DNA of 9,283 nt from Bifidobacteriaceae bacterium. Lineage in GTDB: Bacteria; Actinomycetota; Actinomycetes; Actinomycetales; WQXJ01. Location of the stretch: NCBI GenBank assembly GCA_031278675.1, contig JAITJY010000353.1:1-9283 (forward strand), written 5' to 3'. This document shows positions 1 to 5,798 of the stretch, piece by piece (positions within the stretch are counted from its first letter, which is position 1; each line of letters begins with the position of its first letter). The position numbers and the translations under genes are program-made. The notes beneath the pieces were generated by a model. The model was not told the DNA's origin and did not search any database. It saw only the letters and a list, made by a program, of their open reading frames with translations.

Positions 1-698
1 GGGGCGGCGGGGACGGCATCGGGCACCGACGAAGCGGACTGGGGCGCGGGTGGGGCGCTCCAACCCTCACGAGCCGCTAATTGGAGACCCCTCAGGGACG
101 GTTCGCCTGCGGCTGGGCCCTGATCCGCCAAGCCATCTTCAAAACCGGCCAGGACACGCGAAACTTCCTTGAAAGTACGCAATTTATCAGGACCGCGAGT
201 GGGTGCCACGGGTTTGCCCGCCCGCAAATCGTTGACCAATTGCACCGCGCTGAAAGGCGACTGGTTATCGAAGAACTCCCAGTTGACCATCACCACAGGC
301 GCATAGTCACAGGCCGCATTGCATTCAATCTTCTCCAAAGTAAACAATCCATCCGCAGTGGTCTGATCATGGCCCACCGCGAGATACTCGCTCAGTGCAT
401 CGAAGATCGCATCCCCGCCCATTATGGCGCACAGGGAAGTGATACAAACACCCACGGTGTACTGCCCGTTCGGCTGACGTTTGAACTGCGAATAAAACGT
501 CGCCACAGCGGAGACTTCCGCCGTGGTCAAACCCAACGTATCAGCACAAAACGCGATCCCATCAGGCGAAATATACCCATCGACCGATTGGCACAAGTGC
601 AACAACGGCAACAAGGCGCTGCGTGCGGTGGGATAACGCGCTATCACCTGCGCGGCATCGTCCGCCAACGTTTGTAACGTGCTCGGCGCGTAACTCAT
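1..698 (-). CDS. nuoE: NADH-quinone oxidoreductase subunit E (NuoE), C-terminus beyond the window
   Basis: This is the 24-kDa-type thioredoxin-like subunit of the complex I NADH-oxidising arm. It carries the [2Fe-2S] cluster N1a next to the FMN subunit NuoF, on the cytoplasmic side. The frame reads without a stop from ATG at 698 to the left edge, giving 232 residues (MSYAPSTLQT...), so the end is missing. All four cluster ligands are visible: Cys85 and Cys90 (VCITSLC, CX4C) and Cys126 and Cys130 (ECNAACDYAP, CX3C). The N-terminal helical part (residues 1-70) matches the family, with ATFYSQF just before the cluster domain. After about residue 170 comes an Ala/Pro-rich extension, which actinobacterial NuoE proteins often have. 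The start overlaps the nuoD stop as ATGA, and GGAGG (712-708) lies 9 bases upstream. nuoF would be expected beyond the left edge. Confidence 0.95.
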   Translation of the reverse strand, partial: MSYAPSTLQTLADDAAQVIARYPTARSALLPLLHLCQSVDGYISPDGIAFCADTLGLTTAEVSAVATFYSQFKRQPNGQYTVGVCITSLCAIMGGDAIFDALSEYLAVGHDQTTADGLFTLEKIECNAACDYAPVVMVNWEFFDNQSPFSAVQLVNDLRAGKPVAPTRGPDKLRTFKEVSRVLAGFEDGLADQGPAAGEPSLRGLQLAAREGWSAPPAPQSASSVPDAVPAA

Positions 699-2032
699 CG
701 GTCCACCCCTCCCATCACCGGGTCGATTGAAGCAAGGCAGACCACCACATCAGAAATGGTGCCGCCGTTACACAACATGGCCATCGACTGCAAGTTGTTG
801 TATGAAGGTTCACGCACGTGCACGCGATAAGGCCGGGTGCCGCCATCGGACACCACGTGGACCCCAAACATGCCTTTGGCATGCTCGATGGCGTGGAACG
901 CTTGCCCCTCCGGCACCCGGAAACCCTCCGTCACCAGCTTGAAGTGGTGAATCAGCGACTCCATCGACTGCGACATGATCTCCTTGACGTGGCCGGCCGA
1001 CTGGCCTTGGCCATCCGGGCCCACCTCAAGCCGCGCCGGCCAAGCGATCGCCGGGTCCTCGATCATCACCGGGCCCGGACCCATGTCCTCCAGCTTGTCG
1101 ATGCACTGCGCGATTATCTTCATCGACTCACGCATCTCGTTCGACCGCACCAGATAACGCCCATACACATCCGACGTGTCCTGTGTACAAACCTCGAAAT
1201 CATAGTTCTCATAGCCGCTATACGGCTGGTCTTTGCGCAGGTCAAGGGGCAGGCCAGTGGCCCGCACCATGGGACCGGTGATACCCAGCGCCATACAAGC
1301 CGCCAGGCTCAACACCCCAATCCCTTGGGTGCGGGACTTCCAGAGCGGGTTCGCCATCACCATGTTGTCGAAGTCATTCATCCCCCGGACCATCGACATA
1401 TAGACACTCTTGAGCCAGGTCAGGGCGCCGTCCGGCAGGTCCTGGGCTAGACCGCCAGGCCGCAGATAGGCGTTGTTCATCCGCTGCCCGGTCACCATCT
1501 CGAAGAACCGCAGCACCTGTTCGCGTTCCCTGAACCCAATGGTCATCAACGTGGTGCCACCCAACTCATTCCCCGCCGAGCCCAGGCACACCAGGTGCGA
1601 CGAAACCCGGGCCAGTTCCATCATCAACACCCGGATAACCTGAGCCCGCTCGGGGATTTGATCCGTCAGACCGGCGAGTTTCTCCACCGCGAGGCAATAA
1701 CCCGCTTCGTTCATGATCGAAGCGACATAATCCATCCTGGTCGCCAGAGTCGAACCCTGCACCCAGGTGCGATACTCCATGGTTTTTTCGATTCCGGTGT
1801 GCAAGTAGCCCAAACCAACCCTGGTTTCGGTGACAGTTTCCCCATCCATCTCCAGGATCAACCGGAGCACACCGTGCGTTGAGGGATGCTGCGGGCCCAT
1901 GTTGACCACCACCCGCTCTTCCTTACGGCGCACCAATTCCTGAGCAATCTCATCCCAATCACGGCCGGCGGCCGTGAACTCCGCGCCAGCTTCCAGGTCA
2001 TCCGGCAAAACCGAGCGGTACCCGCTGGTCAT
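695..2032 (-). CDS. nuoD: NADH-quinone oxidoreductase subunit D (NuoD, 49-kDa type)
   Basis: This 445-residue peripheral-arm subunit of complex I forms the quinone-binding pocket together with NuoB. It is related to the large subunit of NiFe hydrogenases but has lost the metal site. Family landmarks are VNMGPQHPSTHGVLR (about residues 43-57, with the loop histidine that faces quinone), GLGYLHTGIEK (about 73-83, with the conserved quinone-site tyrosine), MEYRTW, and a C-terminal region ending DPVMGGVDR. Length is normal for the family. An upstream in-frame ATG at 2134 would add 34 low-complexity residues lying inside nuoC. I prefer 2032 because AGGAGG (2046-2041) sits 8 bases upstream, the start overlaps the nuoC stop as ATGA, and the N-terminus then fits the family. 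It also overlaps nuoE by four bases. Confidence 0.97.
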   Translation of the reverse strand: MTSGYRSVLPDDLEAGAEFTAAGRDWDEIAQELVRRKEERVVVNMGPQHPSTHGVLRLILEMDGETVTETRVGLGYLHTGIEKTMEYRTWVQGSTLATRMDYVASIMNEAGYCLAVEKLAGLTDQIPERAQVIRVLMMELARVSSHLVCLGSAGNELGGTTLMTIGFREREQVLRFFEMVTGQRMNNAYLRPGGLAQDLPDGALTWLKSVYMSMVRGMNDFDNMVMANPLWKSRTQGIGVLSLAACMALGITGPMVRATGLPLDLRKDQPYSGYENYDFEVCTQDTSDVYGRYLVRSNEMRESMKIIAQCIDKLEDMGPGPVMIEDPAIAWPARLEVGPDGQGQSAGHVKEIMSQSMESLIHHFKLVTEGFRVPEGQAFHAIEHAKGMFGVHVVSDGGTRPYRVHVREPSYNNLQSMAMLCNGGTISDVVVCLASIDPVMGGVDR

Positions 2033-2805
2033 GAGTAATTCCTCCTTTGGTCCACCGGGGGCACCTGTGCCCCCTTGAACTGGACATCCACCCCACCCAG
2101 TGGATAATCCTTGCGCTGCGGATGGCCCACCCAATCGTTCGGCAGCAAAATCCGCGCCAGCGACGGATGACCGTCAAAAACTATCCCGAACATGTCGTAG
2201 GTTTCCCGCTCGTGCCAATCTTGGGTGGGATAAACGTCGACGAGGGACGGGACGTGGGGGTCGGCATCGGGCACTGCCACTTCCAAACGCAACATGCGCC
2301 GGGCGTGCGTCACCGACATCAAGTGATAGACGGCGTGCAATTCGCGGCCCTTATCCCCTGGGTAGTGCACCCCGCTGACGCCGAGGGACAACTCGAAGCG
2401 GAGGTCCTGATCGTCACGCAGCGACCGGGCGACCTCCACCAAATCCTCGCGGCGGATGAACAGCGTCAGTTCCCCCCGGTCCACCACGACCTTCTCGATC
2501 GCCTGGTCCAAACCGGCGCCGTGGAGGTCTTCTAGCAGGGCATCGACCACTGCATCGAACCAGCTTCCGTAGGGGCGCGGACTCGAAGAGGGCAACTGGA
2601 CCAGGCGGGTCAGGCCGCCGAAGCCGGACGTGTCACCGGGGCCGTGCGCCCCGAACGCGCCGTGACGGACCTCCACCACCTCGGGGCCGGCGCTCGGCAA
2701 AGTGAACTCGGTGGTGATGTCGGTGGTGATGTCGGTGGTGACATCGGCGGTGATGTCGGTGGGTCCGTCTTGGGTAATTTCGCTGCTCGACGGTGCATCG
2801 TTCAT
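2029..2805 (-). CDS. nuoC: NADH-quinone oxidoreductase subunit C (NuoC, 30-kDa type)
   Basis: This 258-residue peripheral-arm subunit of complex I helps assemble the connecting module with NuoB and NuoD and carries no cofactor. The diagnostic 30-kDa signature is present at about residues 199-235: ERETYDMFGI, then GHPSLARILLPNDW, then GHPQRKDYP. It is a separate gene here, not the NuoCD fusion found in enterobacteria. Residues 1-60 are not conserved family sequence. They include four consecutive four-residue units (DITA, DVTT, DITT, DITT at about 17-32) encoded by a 12-bp tandem repeat. The start at 2805 overlaps the nuoB stop as ATGA, and a G-rich Shine-Dalgarno-like stretch (GAGGGGG) precedes it. 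The stop overlaps nuoD in the same way, so expression is probably coupled on both sides. Confidence 0.96.
   Translation of the reverse strand: MNDAPSSSEITQDGPTDITADVTTDITTDITTEFTLPSAGPEVVEVRHGAFGAHGPGDTSGFGGLTRLVQLPSSSPRPYGSWFDAVVDALLEDLHGAGLDQAIEKVVVDRGELTLFIRREDLVEVARSLRDDQDLRFELSLGVSGVHYPGDKGRELHAVYHLMSVTHARRMLRLEVAVPDADPHVPSLVDVYPTQDWHERETYDMFGIVFDGHPSLARILLPNDWVGHPQRKDYPLGGVDVQFKGAQVPPVDQRRNYS
2041..2046 (-). promoter_or_regulatory. Ribosome binding site deciding the nuoD start
   Basis: A full AGGAGG lies inside the 3' end of nuoC, eight bases before ATG 2032. It selects this start over the in-frame ATG at 2134 and supports independent loading of ribosomes on nuoD in addition to ATGA coupling. 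Confidence 0.8.
2711..2758. repeat. 12-bp tandem repeat, four copies, inside nuoC
   Basis: On the plus strand the units are GTGGTGATGTCG (2711 and 2723), GTGGTGACATCG (2735) and GCGGTGATGTCG (2747). Two copies are identical and the others differ at one to two positions. The unit is a multiple of three, so nuoC stays in frame and gains Asp-(Ile/Val)-Thr-(Thr/Ala) units in its non-conserved N-terminus. It looks like a slippage-prone minisatellite. Confidence 0.85.
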
Positions 2806-3362
2806 ACCAGCAGCCCCCTCAACTCGCTGAGCGGCGTGGCGTTCATGGCGGCCGCTTCGGCGGCGCGGGCCACTTTGAGGCGGTCCACGCCGAGGCCCTC
2901 GTTCTCAATCAGCTTGTAAAGCTCAATGATGGCGTGGATCAGCATTTCGGGGCGCGGCGGGCAGCCCGGGATGTAGATATCGACCGGGACCACGTGGTCC
3001 ACGCCCTGCACAATCGCATAGTTATTGAACACGCCGCCCGATGACGCGCACGAACCCATCGAGATAACCCACTTTGGCTCGGACATCTGATCGTAGACCC
3101 GGCGCACCACCGGCGCCATCTTGTGTGACATGCGGCCGTTGACCAGCATCAGGTCCGCTTGGCGGGGCGAGGCCCGGAACACCTCCATCCCGTAGCGAGA
3201 GATGTCGAAGCGGGACGTGCCGACCGCCATCATCTCGATAGAACAGCAGGCCAAGCCCATTGTCACCGGCCACAGTGAGCCTGCCCGCAGGTGGTTGACC
3301 ACCTTTGCGACCGTCGTCAGGGCAAAACCCTCCGGGAGCTTGCCCTCGATTCCGTCAGCCAT
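2802..3362 (-). CDS. nuoB: NADH-quinone oxidoreductase subunit B (NuoB, N2 cluster)
   Basis: This 186-residue subunit carries the terminal [4Fe-4S] cluster N2, which hands electrons to quinone at the interface with NuoD. The ligands are visible at Cys39-Cys40 (the adjacent pair in GLACCSIEMM), Cys105 (SMGSCASSGG) and Cys134 (IPGCPPRPE), the standard spacing. VNGRMSHKMAPVVRRVYDQM between the ligands is also typical. An upstream in-frame ATG at 3404 would add 14 residues. I chose 3362 because GGAGGA (3374-3369) lies just upstream and because the longer form would run through a strong hairpin at 3382-3401. A 63-base gap separates it from nuoA, the only gap of that size within the nuo genes seen here. 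The stop overlaps nuoC by four bases. Confidence 0.97.
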   Translation of the reverse strand: MADGIEGKLPEGFALTTVAKVVNHLRAGSLWPVTMGLACCSIEMMAVGTSRFDISRYGMEVFRASPRQADLMLVNGRMSHKMAPVVRRVYDQMSEPKWVISMGSCASSGGVFNNYAIVQGVDHVVPVDIYIPGCPPRPEMLIHAIIELYKLIENEGLGVDRLKVARAAEAAAMNATPLSELRGLLV

Positions 3363-3368
3363 TGTCGG

Positions 3369-3374
3369 TCCTCC
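3369..3374 (-). promoter_or_regulatory. Ribosome binding site deciding the nuoB start
   Basis: GGAGGA on the minus strand lies six bases before ATG 3362. This favours the 186-residue NuoB over the longer frame from ATG 3404. Confidence 0.75.
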
Positions 3375-3381
3375 GTTCACT

Positions 3382-3401
3382 CGCACGGCTCTGTCCGTGC
3401 G
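3382..3401 (-). other. Stem-loop in the nuoA-nuoB spacer
   Basis: A perfect 7-bp inverted repeat (CGCACGG / CCGTGCG) with a 6-base loop lies in the 63-base gap between nuoA and nuoB, eight bases before the nuoB Shine-Dalgarno. No T-tract follows, so it is unlikely to be a full terminator. It could be an RNA-processing or stability element that changes the ratio of nuoA to the downstream message. The structure is read from the sequence; any role is inference. Confidence 0.5.
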
Positions 3402-3425
3402 CACTGCGTCTACTCACCTGTCCGC

Positions 3426-3788
3426 TCAATCCCAGTCCAGGCCGCCGCGGCGCCACTCATAGACCAACGGGACCGTGACCAGCGCTAGGAACGCCATCAT
3501 GGCGATGGCGGCGCCGAGCCCCAAGGCGTCGAAGTTCGCTGCCCACGGGTAGAGGAACACCACTTCGATGTCGAAGACTATGAAGCTCATGGCTACCAGG
3601 TAGAAGCGGACCGGGAAACGACCGCCTTCCGGGGCGTGCGGGGATGCGTCGATCCCGCACTCGTATTCTTCAAGCTTGATCTTGTTGTAACGGTGCGGGC
3701 CAAGCACCCAGCTAGCTCCTAGCCCACCGAAGCCCATGACTAGCGCCACCGCGAGCATCGCTAGAACTGGCACATACGGGTTCGTCAT
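3426..3788 (-). CDS. nuoA: NADH-quinone oxidoreductase subunit A (NuoA)
   Basis: This 120-residue membrane subunit of complex I sits at the junction of the membrane and peripheral arms near the quinone channel. Three hydrophobic segments are evident at about residues 7-30, 62-82 and 88-111. The loop between the first two contains the conserved EEYECGI (about 40-46, with the cysteine known from the family), and RFYLVAMSFIVFDIEVVFLYPWA marks the second helix with its acidic residues. The C-terminal YEWRRGGLDWD is typical. Length is normal. The start is at 3788, with a GGAGG-containing G-rich stretch (3805-3801) about 12 bases upstream, slightly far. It lies 34 bases after the reductase stop with no terminator between them, so it may be co-transcribed with that gene. 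Confidence 0.96.
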   Translation of the reverse strand: MTNPYVPVLAMLAVALVMGFGGLGASWVLGPHRYNKIKLEEYECGIDASPHAPEGGRFPVRFYLVAMSFIVFDIEVVFLYPWAANFDALGLGAAIAMMAFLALVTVPLVYEWRRGGLDWD

Positions 3789-3822
3789 TGGTCCAATCCC
3801 CCTCCGTCAATCGGGCCGGGCC

Positions 3823-5115
3823 TCATGCGGCCGGCACCATTCGGGTTAGCGTGGCGATGGTCCGGTCCATCCAGTCGCCGCCACGAGGTTCATACAGGTC
3901 GCTGAGCAATTTCATGACCAGCTTCATCAAGGTTGGGCGCGGCAGGCCGTACCGCGTGCAAACCCGCATCACTGCGGGATGCTCGATCAGTTTCACGAAG
4001 ACCCGGCCCAAAGAAAAATACCCTCCGAGTGCTTCCTTCATCGCTCCAGGATATGTCCTGAGGGCCGCCTCTCGCGAGGGACCAACAGGCCGGGCGAGTG
4101 CTTGCGCGATCGCTTCGGCGGCAAGCCGACCTGATTGCATGGCGTAGGCGATCCCTTCGCCGTCGACCGGCGAAGCCATCCCGCCCGCATCCCCGACCAG
4201 CAGCAATCCCCGCGCGTAGAGCGGTTGGCGGCTGAACGCCATCGGCAATGCGGCCGAACGGGGCGGATCCAGCACTGCATCTTGATCGAACCCCCACTCC
4301 GGGCCGAGTGTCTCCAACCAACTGTTCAATAGCTGGCGGTAGTTCACCTTGGCGGAGTTGCCTCGTGAGGTGACCGAGCCGACCCCGACGTTGACGGCGC
4401 CGTCCGCTTCGGGAAACACCCAACCGTAGCCGGGCATCAGCTTGCCGTGTTCACGGGGGCCGTCCCACAGTTCCAGATGCGATTCCATCCACTCGCGGGC
4501 ACCGGGCCGCCCGCCTGTGCCGGTTGCGCGGTAGCGTGCGCGGACACCTATGCCGACTGGGCGGTTTGGCTTCTTGACCCGGCCGATCGCGGTCGCGAGA
4601 CGTGCCGAAGCGCCATCGGCGGCTACCACTAGGGGTGCCCGGAAGGTGCGCTCGCCTTCGGGGGTGATGGCTGTAACGCCGATGACGCGGCCCGTCGCGG
4701 CATCAAGCAGCGGGCCGGTCACGGTGGTGTTTTCCCTCAACTCGGCGCCTGCGGCCACTGCGTGGTGGGCGAGCCGCTGGTCGAACAGTTCCCGGGGGAG
4801 GGTCAGCCCGAAATTGGGGTAGGAGGCGAGTTCGGGCCACGGGAGTTCTAGTTCGTGGCCTCCGCCGAACACTCTCAGGCCGCGGTTGCGGAGCCAGCCG
4901 TCCGCTTCGTCAAACGGCATCCCGAGGTGGATGAGTTCTTTGACGGCCCGGGGCGTCAGGCCGTCGCCGCACGCTTTGGGCCGCGGGAACGCGGACTTTT
5001 CCAACACCAGCGGAGCGTAGCCGAGCCGCGCAAGGTGCGTCGCAGCCGCTCCTCCGGCGGGGCCAGCACCGACGACGATCACGCATGGATCGCCACCACA
5101 GCTTCGGGGCAACAC
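3823..5115 (-). CDS. menJ: FAD-dependent geranylgeranyl-reductase-family protein, probable menaquinone side-chain reductase (MenJ-like); start uncertain
   Basis: This flavoprotein is related to geranylgeranyl reductases and to mycobacterial MenJ, which saturates one isoprene unit of menaquinone. It probably acts at the cytoplasmic membrane face. Numbering from GTG 5115 (430 residues): Rossmann FAD motif VIVVGAGPAGG (12-22), KACGDGLTPRAV (48-59, a family hallmark), PRELFDQRL (107-115), VVAADGAS (163-170), LMPGYGWVFPEADGAVNVGVG (226-246), and the second FAD motif LLVGDAGGMASPVDGEGIAYAMQSGR (305-330). The start is unsettled. GTG 5115 has an AAAGG nearby and leaves a normal-length N-terminus. GTG 5082 would begin inside the motif. 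ATG 5787 has an excellent Shine-Dalgarno but adds 224 repeat-bearing, non-conserved residues. Proximity to menG and nuoA supports a quinone substrate. Function in polar-lipid or carotenoid metabolism is the alternative. Confidence 0.85.
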   Translation of the reverse strand: MLPRSCGGDPCVIVVGAGPAGGAAATHLARLGYAPLVLEKSAFPRPKACGDGLTPRAVKELIHLGMPFDEADGWLRNRGLRVFGGGHELELPWPELASYPNFGLTLPRELFDQRLAHHAVAAGAELRENTTVTGPLLDAATGRVIGVTAITPEGERTFRAPLVVAADGASARLATAIGRVKKPNRPVGIGVRARYRATGTGGRPGAREWMESHLELWDGPREHGKLMPGYGWVFPEADGAVNVGVGSVTSRGNSAKVNYRQLLNSWLETLGPEWGFDQDAVLDPPRSAALPMAFSRQPLYARGLLLVGDAGGMASPVDGEGIAYAMQSGRLAAEAIAQALARPVGPSREAALRTYPGAMKEALGGYFSLGRVFVKLIEHPAVMRVCTRYGLPRPTLMKLVMKLLSDLYEPRGGDWMDRTIATLTRMVPAA

Positions 5116-5152
5116 GCTGCCTTTCGCACTAGTTTGGGCTTGTACACCCGCG

Positions 5153-5158
5153 ATTCTA
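5153..5158 (-). promoter_or_regulatory. Candidate -10 element upstream of the reductase gene
   Basis: TAGAAT on the minus strand would place a transcription start near 5146, about 30 bases before GTG 5115. It lies in a locally AT-richer patch. I see no good -35 hexamer at 16-18 bases, so this is a weak call. If real, it would favour the short form of the reductase. Confidence 0.25.
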
Positions 5159-5481
5159 CATAAACTAACCAGCAATTCGCTGAAACGTCCGCCAAATGGT
5201 TCGGCGGTTTCCGGCCGCGCCCGCCGCTGCTTGCGGTTCGGCTGGTCAGCGTGGGTCTCGCGCCGCGTTACCAGGTCGATGCCGCAATTAGGCGCCGTTC
5301 CCGCAAAACCATTTTGGAAACACGCGTGATGCTTAATTCGGGGTTCGTTCGAGTTTGAATTGGTGGCTATTTCCGGGGACCTTGGGGCTGGGACTCTGCG
5401 CGGGGTCCCCGTCCGGCCCGCAGGGCGAGTTTGAGTGGCGGCGTTTCGGCTGGTCATGCCCGGCCGGGCAGCTAGCGGATC

Positions 5482-5643
5482 GACCCACGAGCCGACCGCC
5501 TGATTGGCCCGCCGCCCCACCAACCAGTTGACCCACGAGCCGACTGTCCGATTCGCCCCGCGCTCGCCTAGCAAGTTGCCCTGCAAGTCGACCGCCTGAT
5601 TGGCCCGCCGCCCCGCCAACAAGTTGACCCGCGAGCCGGCCAT
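5482..5643. repeat. 48-bp tandem repeat, three copies plus a partial fourth
   Basis: Imperfect direct repeats begin at 5482, 5530 and 5578, with a decayed fourth copy from 5626 (GACCCGCGAGCCGGCC). Each full unit is exactly 48 bases and ends with AGTT. The first two units begin with the same 15 bases, GACCCACGAGCCGAC. In the frame leading into the reductase each unit encodes 16 residues, for example GSWVNWLVGRRANQAV. Most differences between copies change the amino acid, which argues against selection on a protein. No unique spacers separate the units. Confidence 0.85.
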
Positions 5644-5790
5644 CCCCTGATTCTCTTGACCGCGTCCCCGGGAGCGACCTGCCCGCTGGCGTCCCGAGGC
5701 GGCCGTCCCCTCGGGCCCCACCGGTGCCCCGGCGACGACATCCCCGCCCACGCCGCGCGGCGGCAGGATAACTGGACTCCCGCGCATGGC

Positions 5791-5798
5791 TCACCTCC
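5791..5798 (-). promoter_or_regulatory. Strong ribosome binding site at the HNH stop codon
   Basis: GGAGGTGA, whose last three bases are the HNH stop codon, lies with GGAGG six bases before ATG 5787. It implies that something starting at 5787 may be translated, by coupling from the HNH gene. The only long frame from that ATG runs straight into the reductase. Confidence 0.5.

Larger units (their letters stand above)
5116..5790 (-). other. Repeat-bearing spacer or reductase N-terminal extension
   Basis: These 675 bases between the HNH gene and the conserved start of the reductase are open in the reductase frame all the way to ATG 5787. That ATG has a strong GGAGGTGA site (5798-5791) overlapping the HNH stop codon. 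A second frame starting with GTG 5794 (GTGA overlap with the HNH stop) is also open to 5333. Both translations are Gly/Arg-rich, low-complexity and without a recognised domain. A 48-bp tandem repeat occupies 5482-5625, and 5290-5360 is AT-richer. A 12-bp palindrome (CGCCGCGCGGCG) lies at 5751-5762 without a T-tract. I cannot decide from sequence alone whether this is leader DNA or translated. Confidence 0.5.

Noticed and set aside
81..677. 198-codon open frame on the plus strand
   Set aside because: It lies opposite nuoE, which has all four cluster cysteines; no recognisable domain in the antisense product.
818..1450. 210-codon open frame on the plus strand
   Set aside because: It is fully antisense to nuoD, whose motifs are unambiguous; the translation is His/Arg-rich shadow sequence.
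3890..4423. 177-codon minus-strand frame overlapping the reductase
   Set aside because: It is an out-of-frame shadow of the reductase, whose FAD motifs lie in the other frame.
5189..5210. CCGCC / GGCGG hairpin followed by TTT on the plus strand, possible terminator
   Set aside because: The stem is only 5 bp, the T-run is three bases, and there is no plus-strand gene to terminate.
5482..5643. Possible CRISPR or iteron origin in the 48-bp repeats
   Set aside because: Units are contiguous without spacers, copies differ at many positions, and no replication or partition gene is nearby.
5333..5794. 153-codon minus-strand frame starting as GTGA at the HNH stop
   Set aside because: The overlap is suggestive of coupling, but there is no properly spaced ribosome site, the product is Gly/Arg/Ser-rich low complexity, and openness across 48-bp repeats is expected in several frames.
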